Source: Azospirillum tabaci (GTDB taxonomy: Bacteria > Pseudomonadota > Alphaproteobacteria > Azospirillales > Azospirillaceae). Taken from it: a DNA stretch of 48,603 nt. Shown piece after piece: positions 7,164 through 16,197 of the stretch (position 1 is its first letter; every line of letters starts with the position of its first letter). The stretch lies in NCBI RefSeq assembly GCF_014596085.1, contig NZ_JACCJY010000044.1, positions 1-48,603 on the forward strand, written 5' to 3'. A model generated the notes under the pieces. The model made no database searches. It worked only from the letters and a program-made list of their open reading frames with translations, and was not told the DNA's origin. The translations under genes were made by a program, and so were the position numbers.

Positions 7164-10100
7164 GTGAAGAGATTCCTGATCGCTGCTCTGATACTCGTCG
7201 GTCTGCTGGTGGCCGCGGTGCTGGTCGTGCCCAGCGTCGTCGATTGGAACGCCTACAAGGCCCAGATCGCGGAGCGGGTCTCCGCCGCCACGGGGCGCGA
7301 GGTGGAGCTGAGGGGCGACATCGGCCTGTCGCTGCTGCCCGCCCCGGCGCTGACGGTGCGCGACGCGCGTCTGGCCAACGCGCCCGGCGGGTCGGAGCAG
7401 GACATGGCCCGCCTGAAGGAGCTGGACGTCCGCGTGGCGCTCGGCCCGCTGCTCAGCGGCCACATCCAGGTGCAGAGCATCCGCCTGATCGATCCCACCT
7501 TCCTGTTCGAAACGCTGCCCGACGGGCGCTTCAACTGGGATCTGTCCGGCGCCGGGCGTTCGACCGGCACCGAGCGGAGCGCGTCCGGCGACGGGCTGGC
7601 CTCGGCGGTCAGCTTCGATCAGGTGACGGTGCAGAACGGCACCATCCAGTACCGCGACACCCGCACCGGTCAATCCGAGGTGATCGACCAGATCGACGCG
7701 CGGATCGTCGCCGGCAGCTTCACCGGGCCGTTCCAGGGGCAGGGCAGTTTCCGGGCGCGCGGCGTGCCGCTGCGCGGCGAGATGTTCGTCAGCCGCCTGA
7801 TCGACGGCGCCGCCGTCCAAGTCCGGGCGGCGCTGTCGATGGCCGACACCGACGCCACGCTGCGCTTCGCCGGGATCGTGACCAACCCGCCGGGCAGCGG
7901 CGGGTCGCGCGCTCAGGGCGACCTGCGCGCCGAAGGCAGCGACCTGTCCCGCGTGCTGGCTCTGGTCCGCAACGGTTCGGCGGCTGGCGAGGACAGGAAG
8001 GCGAACGCGCTGCTCGCCCAATCCTTCGGCATCCGCACGGCGGTCGAGGCGTCCCCGACCGCGGCGAGCTTCACCAATCTGGAGGCGCAGCTCGGCGACA
8101 CGCGCGCCACCGGGACGGCGACCCTGCGCAGCGGCACGCCGGCGCGGGCGGAGCTGACCCTCGCCCTGAACCGACTCGACCTCGACGCCTGGCTGGACCG
8201 TGCGCGGTCGGGCGGCGGCTCGGACGCCGCCCGCAATGGAAATGCGGTCAAGAACGCGCCGCCCAACGCTCCATCCGGGGGCGCCTCAACCGGCGGCGCT
8301 GCCCAGCCGGGGGGATTCGCTCTGCCGGACGCGCTGGACGCCAAGCTCGACCTGGCGGTGGACGGCATCACCTACAACGGCGGCGTGATCCGCCAGGGGC
8401 GGGTTGAGGCCAGCCTGACCGGCGGCACGCTGAACATCGACCGCGTCAGCGCGCTGTTGCCCGGCGGATCCGACATCGTGGCGGCGGGGGAATTGGCGGC
8501 GGCCAACGGCCAGCCGAACCTCAATCTGCGGATGGAGGCGAACGCCGACAATCTGCGCGCCCTGCTGGAATGGCTGCGGGTGGACGTCCACGCCGTGCCG
8601 GCGGACCGCCTGCGCCGGGCGTCCGTCGCCGCGCAGCTGCAGGGGAAGCCCGGACGGCTGGACGTCAGCGGGCTGGATCTGCGGGTGGACGCCAGCCGCC
8701 TGACCGGCGCCATCGCCTATGTGGACCGTGGCCGGCCCGCCTTCGGGGCGCGGCTCGACCTCGACCGGCTGAATCTTGACGCCTATCTGCCCCCTCCGGG
8801 CGGCGGCGCGGCGCCCCAAGTCGCCCCCGCCGCCAACGGAGCCGCCGCACCGGCGGGCGGCCGCCACGGGAGGTCCTCCGGGGGGTCGGCGGTGGCCCCG
8901 GCCCCGCTGCTGGCCGGCGTGGACGCGAACCTGGAACTCTCGGTCGGGCAATTGACCGTGCGCAACACGCCGGTGCAGGGGCTGCGGCTGGACGCCACCG
9001 CTGCGGGCGGTGCCCTGTCGATCAAGGAAGCGACGGTGCAGGACGCCGCCGGGGTGAAGCTCCGCCTGGACGGGCAGATCGCCGGGCTGGAGCCGCTGCG
9101 CGGCGCGCATCTGGCGCTGAACGCCGAGGCTCCCAGCCTGGAAGGGGTGGCGCGCGCGGTTCCCTGGCCGGAAGGCGCCCCCGCGCCGGAGCGGCTGGGT
9201 GCGGTGAAGGCGCAGGCCCGCCTGTCGGGCGACGCCGAGCGTCTTGCGGTCGAGCTGGGCATCGATGCGGCCGAAGCCACTCTGGAGGCGGGCGGCACGC
9301 TGTCGAACGTCGAGAAGGACCCCTCCGCCGACCTCAAGCTGCGCGCCAAGCATCCGGAACTGGCCCGGCTGGCCAGCCTGTTCGCCGATGATGCCGTGTC
9401 GGGCTCCTACGGCCCGATGGACCTTTATACAGAGCTGGCGGGGACGCGGAAGGCCTTCACGCTCGGCAACATCCAGGGCGTGCTGGCCGGCGTCGCCGTC
9501 AAGGGCAAGGCGAGCGCAGACCTGAACGGGAGCAAGCCGCGGGTGGAGGCCGACCTGCAGACCGGTGACCTGGAGCTGGACCGGCTGGCGGCGCTCCCCG
9601 CGGCGGCCTCCCGTCCCGCGGGCGCCTCCTCCCCGGCGGCCGAGGCTTCACCGGGCGCGCCCGCCGCCGGCACGGCGGATTTCGGCTGGCTGCGCCGCTT
9701 CGACGGGCGCTTCGCGCTGACCTCCTCCGCGCTCGTCAAAGGCGCTACGCGGATCGAGAAGCCGGCCTTGCGCGCCACCGTGACGAACGGCGTGCTGACG
9801 GTGGAGCGGTTCGACGGCGGCCTGATGGGCGGCCAACTCGGCGCCACCGGCCGGCTCGCCGCGCCGGGCAACCAGACGCCGTCCGCCGAGGCCACCGTCA
9901 CCCTGTCCAAGGCCAAGCTGGCCGAGGCGGTGGGCGGCGGTCTGGGTGGCGGAGCGCTGGAGATCACCGGGGGTGTGCTGGACGCCGAGGCCAATCTGAC
10001 GACCAGCGGGGCCGGCGGCGACGCCATGTTGAAGGCTCTGGCCGGCCAGGGCCGTATCAGCGCCCGCGACGGCCTGCTGCGCGGCTTCGACCTGGGCGCC

Positions 10101-10559
10101 CTGCGCGACCGGCTGACCAAGCTGGAGCGACCGCAGGAGCTGCTGGGCGCGGTGATGGGCGGACTTCAGGGCGGGGAGACCCGCTTCGCCCGGCTGGATG
10201 GCAGCTTCGCCATCGACAAGGGCGTGGCGCGCACGGAGGACACGCGCCTGACCTCCGAACTGGGTGAGGCGGTGGCGGCGGGGCAGGTCAATCTGCCGGC
10301 GCAGACCATCGACATGCGCGTCCGCCTGACCGTGCAGTCCGACCAGTCGTTGCCGCCGCTGACCGTGCGCATGACCGGCGCGCTCGACAAGCCCACCCGT
10401 TCCTTCGAGATGCAGGAGGTGCAGGAGTATTTCGCCCGCCGCGCTGCCGAGGGGCTGCTGAACAAGGTGGTGCCGAAGGATCTGCCGATTCCCGGTGGCG
10501 GGAACGCGCCGAAGCCGGACGCGCTGTTGAAGGGGCTGATCGACGGATTGCGGCGTTGA
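7164..10559 (+). CDS. AsmA family protein (large, envelope)
   Basis: This protein of about 1131 residues has one N-terminal membrane anchor (FLIAALILVGLLVAAVLVVP) followed directly by SVVDWNAYKAQIAERVSAAT and GREVELRGDIGLSLLPAPAL, the standard AsmA opening. The C-terminal AsmA_2-like part contains GQGRISARDGLLRGFDLGAL near residue 970 and DMRVRLTVQSDQSLPPLTVR near the end. AsmA-type proteins sit in the inner membrane with a long periplasmic beta-structured body. They are implicated in moving phospholipid to, or maintaining, the outer membrane. The middle is Ala/Gly/Pro-rich, with a low-complexity linker near residue 370. I chose the GTG at 7164 (GGGGAAGG upstream, start at the anchor). A GTG at 7110 would add 18 residues. 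Confidence 0.88.
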   Translation: MKRFLIAALILVGLLVAAVLVVPSVVDWNAYKAQIAERVSAATGREVELRGDIGLSLLPAPALTVRDARLANAPGGSEQDMARLKELDVRVALGPLLSGHIQVQSIRLIDPTFLFETLPDGRFNWDLSGAGRSTGTERSASGDGLASAVSFDQVTVQNGTIQYRDTRTGQSEVIDQIDARIVAGSFTGPFQGQGSFRARGVPLRGEMFVSRLIDGAAVQVRAALSMADTDATLRFAGIVTNPPGSGGSRAQGDLRAEGSDLSRVLALVRNGSAAGEDRKANALLAQSFGIRTAVEASPTAASFTNLEAQLGDTRATGTATLRSGTPARAELTLALNRLDLDAWLDRARSGGGSDAARNGNAVKNAPPNAPSGGASTGGAAQPGGFALPDALDAKLDLAVDGITYNGGVIRQGRVEASLTGGTLNIDRVSALLPGGSDIVAAGELAAANGQPNLNLRMEANADNLRALLEWLRVDVHAVPADRLRRASVAAQLQGKPGRLDVSGLDLRVDASRLTGAIAYVDRGRPAFGARLDLDRLNLDAYLPPPGGGAAPQVAPAANGAAAPAGGRHGRSSGGSAVAPAPLLAGVDANLELSVGQLTVRNTPVQGLRLDATAAGGALSIKEATVQDAAGVKLRLDGQIAGLEPLRGAHLALNAEAPSLEGVARAVPWPEGAPAPERLGAVKAQARLSGDAERLAVELGIDAAEATLEAGGTLSNVEKDPSADLKLRAKHPELARLASLFADDAVSGSYGPMDLYTELAGTRKAFTLGNIQGVLAGVAVKGKASADLNGSKPRVEADLQTGDLELDRLAALPAAASRPAGASSPAAEASPGAPAAGTADFGWLRRFDGRFALTSSALVKGATRIEKPALRATVTNGVLTVERFDGGLMGGQLGATGRLAAPGNQTPSAEATVTLSKAKLAEAVGGGLGGGALEITGGVLDAEANLTTSGAGGDAMLKALAGQGRISARDGLLRGFDLGALRDRLTKLERPQELLGAVMGGLQGGETRFARLDGSFAIDKGVARTEDTRLTSELGEAVAAGQVNLPAQTIDMRVRLTVQSDQSLPPLTVRMTGALDKPTRSFEMQEVQEYFARRAAEGLLNKVVPKDLPIPGGGNAPKPDALLKGLIDGLRR

Positions 10560-10571
10560 GGGTGGGGCGCG

Positions 10572-10617
10572 CGTGACGCATTGCGTCCAAGCCCCGTGAC
10601 GCATTGCGTCCAAGCCC
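10572..10617 (+). repeat. Two perfect tandem copies of a 23-bp sequence, each with a palindromic core
   Basis: The units 10572-10594 and 10595-10617 are identical. Each contains the 13-bp palindrome GACGCATTGCGTC, with perfect 6-bp arms around a central T. The second copy ends one base before the -35 box of a sigma-70-like promoter. The palindrome centres fall near -52 and -75 relative to the predicted start, which is the geometry of paired activator or operator sites. No regulator can be named from the sequence. Confidence 0.8.
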
Positions 10618-10618
10618 G

Positions 10619-10647
10619 TTGAAGTTCCGTGGGGCGGGTCCCATAAT
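10619..10647 (+). promoter_or_regulatory. Sigma-70-type promoter of the UbiK-family gene
   Basis: TTGAAG (10619-10624) and CATAAT (10642-10647) are separated by 17 bp, 30 bp upstream of the ATG at 10677. This is one of the best vegetative-type promoters in the window. It lies immediately downstream of the duplicated palindromic sites. Confidence 0.6.
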
Positions 10648-10676
10648 GCGGCAGACAAGAAGCGGATTTTGAGTCG

Positions 10677-11012
10677 ATGCAGGTGGACAATAAGATTCTG
10701 GACGATCTGGCCCGCGTTGCGGGCGGTGCGCTCGGCGCGCTGTCGTCCCTGCGTGAGGAAGCTGAGGCGCAGATGCGCCAGCAGTTCGAGCGCGTCCTGT
10801 CGCGCATGGACGTGGTGAGCCGCGAAGAGCACGAGGCCGTCCGCGCCATGGCCGCCAAGGCCCGCGAGGAGCAGGAGGCCATGGCCGAGCGGCTCGCCGC
10901 GCTGGAGGCCACGGTCGCGGCCCTCAAGGCCGCGCGCGAGCCGAAGCCGGAAGCGGGCGCTTCTCCCCCCGCGGTCGGTCCCATCGCCGGAGGAGGCGTC
11001 GGACCGGTCTGA
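10677..11012 (+). CDS. UbiK / BMFP family accessory protein
   Basis: This 111-residue protein starts MQVDNKILDDLARVAGGALG. It continues as a long coiled coil, EAQMRQQFERVLSRMDVVSR then EEHEAVRAMAAKAREEQEAM, and ends in a Pro/Ala/Gly tail. This matches the DUF526/BMFP family, in which UbiK assists the ubiquinone biosynthesis complex and BMFP binds membranes. The N-terminal amphipathic region followed by a C-terminal coiled coil is diagnostic. It is probably a trimeric, membrane-associated accessory factor, though the precise role in this organism is inferred. The gene has its own promoter (10619-10647) preceded by two palindromic repeats. It is separated from the YbjN gene by 200 bp. Confidence 0.85.
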   Translation: MQVDNKILDDLARVAGGALGALSSLREEAEAQMRQQFERVLSRMDVVSREEHEAVRAMAAKAREEQEAMAERLAALEATVAALKAAREPKPEAGASPPAVGPIAGGGVGPV

Positions 11013-11213
11013 TCCGGTCCCCGCCACGACACCAATCCTTCACGGATGCACCGCCGAAAACCAGTTGCGCCGGCCAAACCCTTTTGGCACGGTGCATTCG
11101 GTGGTATTCATCCGTCTGCCAGCCACAACATCTCGGGGCTTCCCCTTCTTGCGCGAAGGCGGACCGGCACCGGGGCGGTTCCGTCCACCGCGCCTTTACA
11201 GGAGGACGCCGAC

Positions 11214-11717
11214 ATGTCGGCTGTTGCCGTCGACACCCCCTCATCCGCGCACAATCCCCTGGACATCGTCGAGGAGATCGTCACCGCCAACGAATGGCCC
11301 TTCGAGCGGGCCGGCGAGGACGAGCTGATCGTCGAGATCGGCGGGCGCTGGTGCGATTACCGGCTCTACTTCGTCTGGCAGTCCGACGTCAGCGCGATGC
11401 AGTTCTCCTGCCAGTTCGACATGAAGGTTCCGGCGGCGCGCCGGTCCTCCGTCAACGATCTGCTGGCTGAGGTGAACGCGCGCATGTGGCTGGGCCATTT
11501 CGACGTTTGCGCCGAGGAGCACACCCCGATGTTCCGCCAGACCATGCTGCTGCGCGGCTCGCGCGGCGCGACGGTGGAGCAGCTCGAGGACCTCGTCGAG
11601 ATCGCCCTGTCGGAGTGCGAGCGCTTCTACCCCGCCTTCCAGTTTGTGATCTGGGGCGGCAAGTCGGCGGCCGAGGCGGTGTCCGCCGCCATCCTCGACA
11701 CCGCCGGGGAGGCGTGA
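11214..11717 (+). CDS. YbjN domain-containing protein
   Basis: This 167-residue protein has the YbjN features. A region such as PLDIVEEIVTANEWPFERAG is followed by beta-strands with RWCDYRLYFVWQSDVSAMQF. Next comes the helix NDLLAEVNARMWLGHFDVCA, and the protein ends near AFQFVIWGGKSAAEAVSAAI. YbjN proteins share a type III secretion chaperone-like fold. Their cellular role is poorly defined; E. coli YbjN is linked to stress and motility. The ATG at 11214 is preferred because AGGAGG precedes it and the family starts shortly before LDIVE. An upstream ATG at 11046 lacks support. The TGA overlaps a GTG in frame with proC, suggesting translational coupling. Confidence 0.88.
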   Translation: MSAVAVDTPSSAHNPLDIVEEIVTANEWPFERAGEDELIVEIGGRWCDYRLYFVWQSDVSAMQFSCQFDMKVPAARRSSVNDLLAEVNARMWLGHFDVCAEEHTPMFRQTMLLRGSRGATVEQLEDLVEIALSECERFYPAFQFVIWGGKSAAEAVSAAILDTAGEA

Positions 11718-11722
11718 CCGTC

Positions 11723-12550
11723 ATGGCGCAGGGTGGAACGCAGGGTTGCTCGTTGCTTCTGGCCGGCTGCGGCAAGATGGGCGGCGCGATGCTCGACGGC
11801 TGGCTGAAGGCCGGCATCGCGTCCAGCGTCGCCGTGGTCGAGCCGTCCGGCCTGCCAGAGTCGCTGCGCGGCAACCCCGCCGTCGTCCTGGCGAGCGGTC
11901 CGGACGCCTTGCCCGCCGGCTTTGCGCCGGATGTCGTCGTTCTGGCCGTGAAGCCGCAGGTGATGGACTCGGTCCTCCCGGCTTATCGGACGTTGGTCCG
12001 TCCGGGCACGGTGTTCCTGTCCGTTGCCGCCGGCAAGACCATCGCCTCCTTCGAAGCGGCGCTGGGAGAGGGGGCGGCCATCGTCCGCTCGATGCCCAAC
12101 ACGCCCGCCGCCATCGGCCGCGGCATGACCGTCGCCGTCGGCAACCCGATGGTGACCGAGGCGCAGAAGACGCTGTGCGAGTCGCTGCTGCGCGCGGTCG
12201 GCGACGTGGCCTGGGTGGAGGACGAGTCGCTTCTCGACCCGGTGACCGCCGTCTCGGGCAGCGGCCCGGCCTACGTCTTCCTGATGGTCGAGGCGATGGC
12301 GAAGGCCGGCGAGGCCGCCGGGCTGCCCGCCGAGCTTGCCATGCGTCTGGCGCGGGCCACCGTTGCGGGGGCGGGCGAGCTGCTTCACCAGTCCCCAACC
12401 GCCGCCGCCGACCTGCGCAAGGCGGTGACCAGCCCCAACGGCACGACCCAGGCGGCCCTCGACGTGCTGATGGCCGGGGATGGGATGCAGCCGCTGTTCG
12501 ACCGCGCCGTCGCCGCCGCCGCGAACCGCTCCCGCGAACTGGCGAAGTAA
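11723..12550 (+). CDS. proC: Pyrroline-5-carboxylate reductase
   Basis: This 275-residue enzyme carries out the last step of proline synthesis, reducing P5C with NAD(P)H in the cytosol. The Rossmann motif GCGKMGGAML starts at residue 15. AVKPQVM and SMPNTPAAIGRGMT follow, and the C-terminal signature VSGSGPAYVFLMVEAM leads to TSPNGTTQAALDVL. All are typical of ProC. The ATG at 11723 lies 10 nt after GGGGAGG. A GTG at 11714 that overlaps the ybjN stop (GTGA) is an in-frame alternative adding three residues. It lies in a tight run ybjN-proC-ybaK with 5-6 bp gaps, so the three are probably co-transcribed. Confidence 0.95.
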   Translation: MAQGGTQGCSLLLAGCGKMGGAMLDGWLKAGIASSVAVVEPSGLPESLRGNPAVVLASGPDALPAGFAPDVVVLAVKPQVMDSVLPAYRTLVRPGTVFLSVAAGKTIASFEAALGEGAAIVRSMPNTPAAIGRGMTVAVGNPMVTEAQKTLCESLLRAVGDVAWVEDESLLDPVTAVSGSGPAYVFLMVEAMAKAGEAAGLPAELAMRLARATVAGAGELLHQSPTAAADLRKAVTSPNGTTQAALDVLMAGDGMQPLFDRAVAAAANRSRELAK

Positions 12551-12556
12551 GGCGTC

Positions 12557-13039
12557 ATGGCGGCCCTCAGCCCCTCCGCCCAACGGGTGCAGGCCTTGCT
12601 GGACGGTTTCGGCCACGGCCACAGCGTGGTCGAGCATGAGGGCAGCACCCGCACGTCGGAGGACGCCGCGAACGCCGTCGGCTGCGCCGTGGCGCAAATC
12701 GCCAAATCCTTGATTTTCCGTGCGAAGGACAGCGGCCGTCCGGTGCTGGTGGTGGCCAGCGGGGCCAACCGGGTGGACGAGAAGGCGGTGGGCCGTCTGA
12801 TCGGCGAGAAGATCGAACGGGCCGATCCGGATTTCGTCCGCGAGGCCACCGGCTTCGCCATCGGCGGGGTGCCGCCCATTGGTCACGCCGTGCCGCCGCT
12901 CGTCCTGATCGACGCCGACCTGATGGCCCTCGACGCCATCTGGGCCGCCGCCGGCACCCCCAACGCCGTCTTCCGCCTGACCCCGGCGCAGCTCGTCGCC
13001 ATCACCGGCGGGCGGGTCGAAGCCGTTCGCAAGGGCTGA
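12557..13039 (+). CDS. YbaK/EbsC-type aminoacyl-tRNA deacylase
   Basis: This 160-residue YbaK-domain protein has the conserved Lys50 in QIAKSLIFRA and the GGVPPIGH loop at residues 103-110. Both mark the substrate pocket of Cys-tRNA(Pro) deacylases and related ProX/YbaK proteins that clear mischarged tRNA in trans. The exact tRNA/amino-acid specificity cannot be read from sequence. The position immediately after proC (6-bp gap) is notable: proline supply and Pro-tRNA proofreading would share a transcript. The ATG at 12557 is the only sensible start. Confidence 0.88.
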   Translation: MAALSPSAQRVQALLDGFGHGHSVVEHEGSTRTSEDAANAVGCAVAQIAKSLIFRAKDSGRPVLVVASGANRVDEKAVGRLIGEKIERADPDFVREATGFAIGGVPPIGHAVPPLVLIDADLMALDAIWAAAGTPNAVFRLTPAQLVAITGGRVEAVRKG

Positions 13040-13190
13040 CCGCCCGATGGCCGAGCCGGTCAAGCGGGCAGGATGCCGCAGCGCGGCATGACCGCGCATC
13101 GCCCGGCCACCCCTCTTCCAAGCCTCTGGATTCTCTGGCAAGACTCTTCCCAACGAGTTCTTGAACAGAGACGCATCAGGGAGGCCCCCC

Positions 13191-14846
13191 GTGACTGACG
13201 CCCGGCACAACCCGTACGAGACCGACCTCGACCAGAACGCCGCCAACACGGTGCCGCTGTCGCCGCTCTCGTTCCTGCGCCGCACCGCCGCCGTCTATCC
13301 GCAGCGCATCGCCGTGATCCACGGCCCGGTCCGCCGCACCTGGGCGGAAACCTACGAGCGCTGCGTGCGCCTCGCCTCGGCGCTGGCGAAGCGCGGCATC
13401 GGGCTGGGTGACACGGTCGCGGTGATGGCCCCCAACACGCCGGAATCCTTCGAGGCGCATTTCGGCGTGCCGATGACCGGCGCGGTCCTCAACGCCCTGA
13501 ACATCCGCCTGGACGCCGAGGCGCTGGCCTTCATCCTGGAGCATGGCGAGGCGAAGGTGCTGCTGACCGACCGGGAGTTCTCCGGCGTCATCTCCAAGGC
13601 CGTCCACATGCTGGAGCCGAAGCGCCGCCCCATCGTCATCGACATCGACGACCCGCAGGCCAAGGGCGGCGAACTGATCGGGGAGCAGACCTACGAGCAG
13701 TTCCTGGAAACCGGCGACCCGGCCTATGAGTGGCCGATGCCGGCCGACGAATGGCAGGCCATCGCGCTGAACTACACCAGCGGCACCACCGGCAACCCCA
13801 AGGGCGTCGTCTACCACCACCGCGGCGCCTACCTGAACGCCATGGGCAACGTGCTGACCTGGGCGATGCCGCACCACCCGGTCTATCTGTGGACGCTGCC
13901 GATGTTCCACTGCAACGGCTGGTGCTTCCCCTGGACGGTCACCGCCATGGCCGGCACCAACGTCTGCGTCCGCACCATCACCGCCAAGGGCATCTACGAC
14001 GCGCTGGCCGACCTCGGCGTCACCCACATGTGCGGCGCGCCCATCATCATGGGCCTGATCGTCAACGCGCCGGAGGACCAGAAGCGGGAGATCCCGACCG
14101 GCGTGAAGATGATGACCGCCGGTGCCGCTCCGCCCGCCGCGGTGATCGAAAAGATCGAGCGGCTGGGCTTCGACGTCACCCATGTCTACGGCCTGACCGA
14201 GGTCTACGGACCGGTCACCATCTGCGCCTGGCACGAGCACTGGAACGACCTGCCGCTGGAGGAGCGCGCGGCGCTGAAGGCGCGACAGGGCGTGAACTAC
14301 GCCACGCTGGAAGGGCTGATGGTCGCCGATCCCAACACGCTCCAGCCGACCCGCAAGGACGGCGTGACGATGGGCGAGATCTTCATGCGCGGCAACACCG
14401 TCATGAAGGGCTATCTGAAGAACCCAAGGGCCACGCAGGAGGCCTTCTCCGGCGGCTGGTTCCACACCGGCGACCTCGGCGTCTGGCATCCGGACGGCTA
14501 CATCGAGCTGAAGGACCGGTCCAAGGACATCATCATCTCCGGCGGCGAGAACATCTCGACCATCGAGGTCGAATCGGTGCTCTACAAGCATCCGGACATC
14601 GTCGAGGCCGCCGTGGTCGCCCGTCCGGACGAGAAGTGGGGCGAGACGCCTTGCGCCTTCGTCACCGTGAAGGAGGGCAAGCAGCTGACCGAGGCGGAGG
14701 TGATCGCCTATTGCCGTGAGCATCTGGCCCACTTCAAGTGCCCGCGCACCGTCGTCTTCACCGCCCTGCCGAAGACCTCGACCGGCAAGATCCAGAAGTA
14801 CGTGCTGCGCGATCAGGCCCGCGCGCTGAACGGGGCGAAGGCGTGA
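13191..14846 (+). CDS. Acyl-CoA synthetase (AMP-forming, medium/long-chain FadD/AlkK-like)
   Basis: This 551-residue adenylate-forming ligase activates a carboxylic acid to its CoA thioester through an acyl-AMP. The ATP-binding loop YTSGTTGNPKGVVYHHRG begins at residue 195. VYGLTEVYGP is the A5 motif, and WFHTGDLGVWHPDGYIELKD with RSKDIIISGGENIS gives A7/A8. The catalytic lysine lies in TSTGKIQKYVLRD at the C-terminus. Overall similarity is to the AlkK/ACSM-like branch that accepts medium-chain acids, but the substrate is not determined. The start is the GTG at 13191 with GGGAGG six bases upstream. The TGA overlaps the next gene's GTG by four bases, so it is translationally coupled to the Eis-like acetyltransferase. 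Confidence 0.92.
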   Translation: MTDARHNPYETDLDQNAANTVPLSPLSFLRRTAAVYPQRIAVIHGPVRRTWAETYERCVRLASALAKRGIGLGDTVAVMAPNTPESFEAHFGVPMTGAVLNALNIRLDAEALAFILEHGEAKVLLTDREFSGVISKAVHMLEPKRRPIVIDIDDPQAKGGELIGEQTYEQFLETGDPAYEWPMPADEWQAIALNYTSGTTGNPKGVVYHHRGAYLNAMGNVLTWAMPHHPVYLWTLPMFHCNGWCFPWTVTAMAGTNVCVRTITAKGIYDALADLGVTHMCGAPIIMGLIVNAPEDQKREIPTGVKMMTAGAAPPAAVIEKIERLGFDVTHVYGLTEVYGPVTICAWHEHWNDLPLEERAALKARQGVNYATLEGLMVADPNTLQPTRKDGVTMGEIFMRGNTVMKGYLKNPRATQEAFSGGWFHTGDLGVWHPDGYIELKDRSKDIIISGGENISTIEVESVLYKHPDIVEAAVVARPDEKWGETPCAFVTVKEGKQLTEAEVIAYCREHLAHFKCPRTVVFTALPKTSTGKIQKYVLRDQARALNGAKA

Positions 14847-16075
14847 CCGCTGTGACCGGGGGCTTCGGCCCCCTTCTGCCCGAGGAGCGGGCGGACGCCG
14901 CGGCCCTGGTCCGCCAGGGCTTCGGTATTCCCCGTGAGTATTTCGACCGGTCGGTGGAGCTGTTCGGTCCGGACGTGATGCGCGGCCTGCGCGCCGGTCC
15001 GGAGACGGGCCACGCCGGTCGGCTCGTCGCCTGCGCCGCCGTCTGGCCGATGGACCAATGGTTCGGCGGGCGCCCCGTGCCGTCCTGCGGCGTGGCGGCG
15101 GTCGCCGTCGATCCGGCGGAGCGCGGGCGCGGCTACGGCACCGCGCTGATGCGCGGTCTGCTGGAGGAGGCGCGGGCCGGAGGGGCCGCGCTGTCGGTGC
15201 TCTACCCGGCGACTCTTCCCGTCTACACCCGCCTGGGTTTCGGGCGGGGCGGGGTGTCTTTCGACTGGAGCGCGCCGCCGGCTGCCTTGTCCGCCGGGCC
15301 GCCGCCGACTGACGGATGGGTTCGCCGCGCCGACGCCAGCGACGCCAGCCCCCTTGCGGCGCTACGCCGCACCCTGCTCACCACCACAAACGGTCTGGTG
15401 GAGCGCAATGAGGGGTTGTGGAGCTTCGCCCTCTGCCCGGACGGCGCCCCGTCCGACGTTTACACTTTGGGTGGTGCGGGCGGGCCGGAAGGGTACATCG
15501 CGGTGGTTCCGCCGGCCGATCGGAAACTGACTGTTGCGGATCTCTGCCTTCTCAGCCCGCGGGCGGTGCGGCTGGCGCAGAGCTTCCTGGCCGGCTACCG
15601 GGCGCAGGTCGACCGCGTGTCCTGGCGCGGCGGACCCGACGACGCGCTGGTTTTGCTGGCGCCGGAGCGTGGGGTGCGTGTCGACGCGTGCGACGACTGG
15701 TTGCTGCGCATTCTCGACCTGCCGCGCGCTCTGGAAAGCCGGGGGTACCCACCTGGAGTTTCGGGCGAACTGGTGCTGGACGTGTCAGACGCGCTGATTC
15801 CGGAGAATTCCGGCTGCTTCCGGTTGCGCCTGTGCGGCGGGACAGCCTCCGTGCGCTCCCTGCCGAGGGGGCCGGACAGCGCTCCAAAGGCGGGTGGGAG
15901 GACAGATGAGGCGGTTCTGTCGCTGTCCATCGCCGCTCTCGCCAGCCTCTACAGCGGGCATAAGGGGCCTCACGCTCTCCGCCAGGTTGGTCTCTTGCGG
16001 GGTGGGGAAGACGCGGTGGCGTTGGCGGCGCTGTTTTTCTCGGGACCGACGCCATGGATGCCGGACCGGTTCTGA
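14843..16075 (+). CDS. Eis-type GNAT N-acetyltransferase with C-terminal SCP2-like domain
   Basis: This 410-residue protein has the Eis architecture: an N-terminal GNAT domain, a degenerate second GNAT, and a C-terminal sterol-carrier-like domain. The acetyl-CoA loop is VAVDPAERGRGYGTALM (Arg94-Gly99). Tyr128 in PVYTRLGFG matches the general-acid Tyr of mycobacterial Eis (Tyr126). The chain ends with Phe, as in Eis where the terminal carboxylate is the catalytic base. Known Eis enzymes acetylate amines of aminoglycosides, polyamines or peptides; the substrate here is unknown. The GTG start at 14843 overlaps the acyl-CoA ligase stop (GTGA), implying coupled translation. A second GTG at 14852 is possible. 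Confidence 0.88.
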   Translation: MTAVTGGFGPLLPEERADAAALVRQGFGIPREYFDRSVELFGPDVMRGLRAGPETGHAGRLVACAAVWPMDQWFGGRPVPSCGVAAVAVDPAERGRGYGTALMRGLLEEARAGGAALSVLYPATLPVYTRLGFGRGGVSFDWSAPPAALSAGPPPTDGWVRRADASDASPLAALRRTLLTTTNGLVERNEGLWSFALCPDGAPSDVYTLGGAGGPEGYIAVVPPADRKLTVADLCLLSPRAVRLAQSFLAGYRAQVDRVSWRGGPDDALVLLAPERGVRVDACDDWLLRILDLPRALESRGYPPGVSGELVLDVSDALIPENSGCFRLRLCGGTASVRSLPRGPDSAPKAGGRTDEAVLSLSIAALASLYSGHKGPHALRQVGLLRGGEDAVALAALFFSGPTPWMPDRF

Positions 16076-16197
16076 AGCGGTGTTACCAGTAGAGTTTATC
16101 AAACCAGAAATTAACCCTTTCTGATGTATCCCTTAGCGACAAAGGCATGACGACGGCCAACACACAAAGGCCGTACGATCCGGGGGAGCCCGATTTC

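Noticed and set aside
10572..10617. Possible CRISPR array
   Set aside because: Only two copies occur directly end to end without spacers, so this is a tandem duplication or operator pair.
11085..11115. TTGGCACGG-type sequence as a second sigma-54 promoter before ybjN
   Set aside because: There is no GC at the required 10-bp spacing after GG, and the -12 element does not match.
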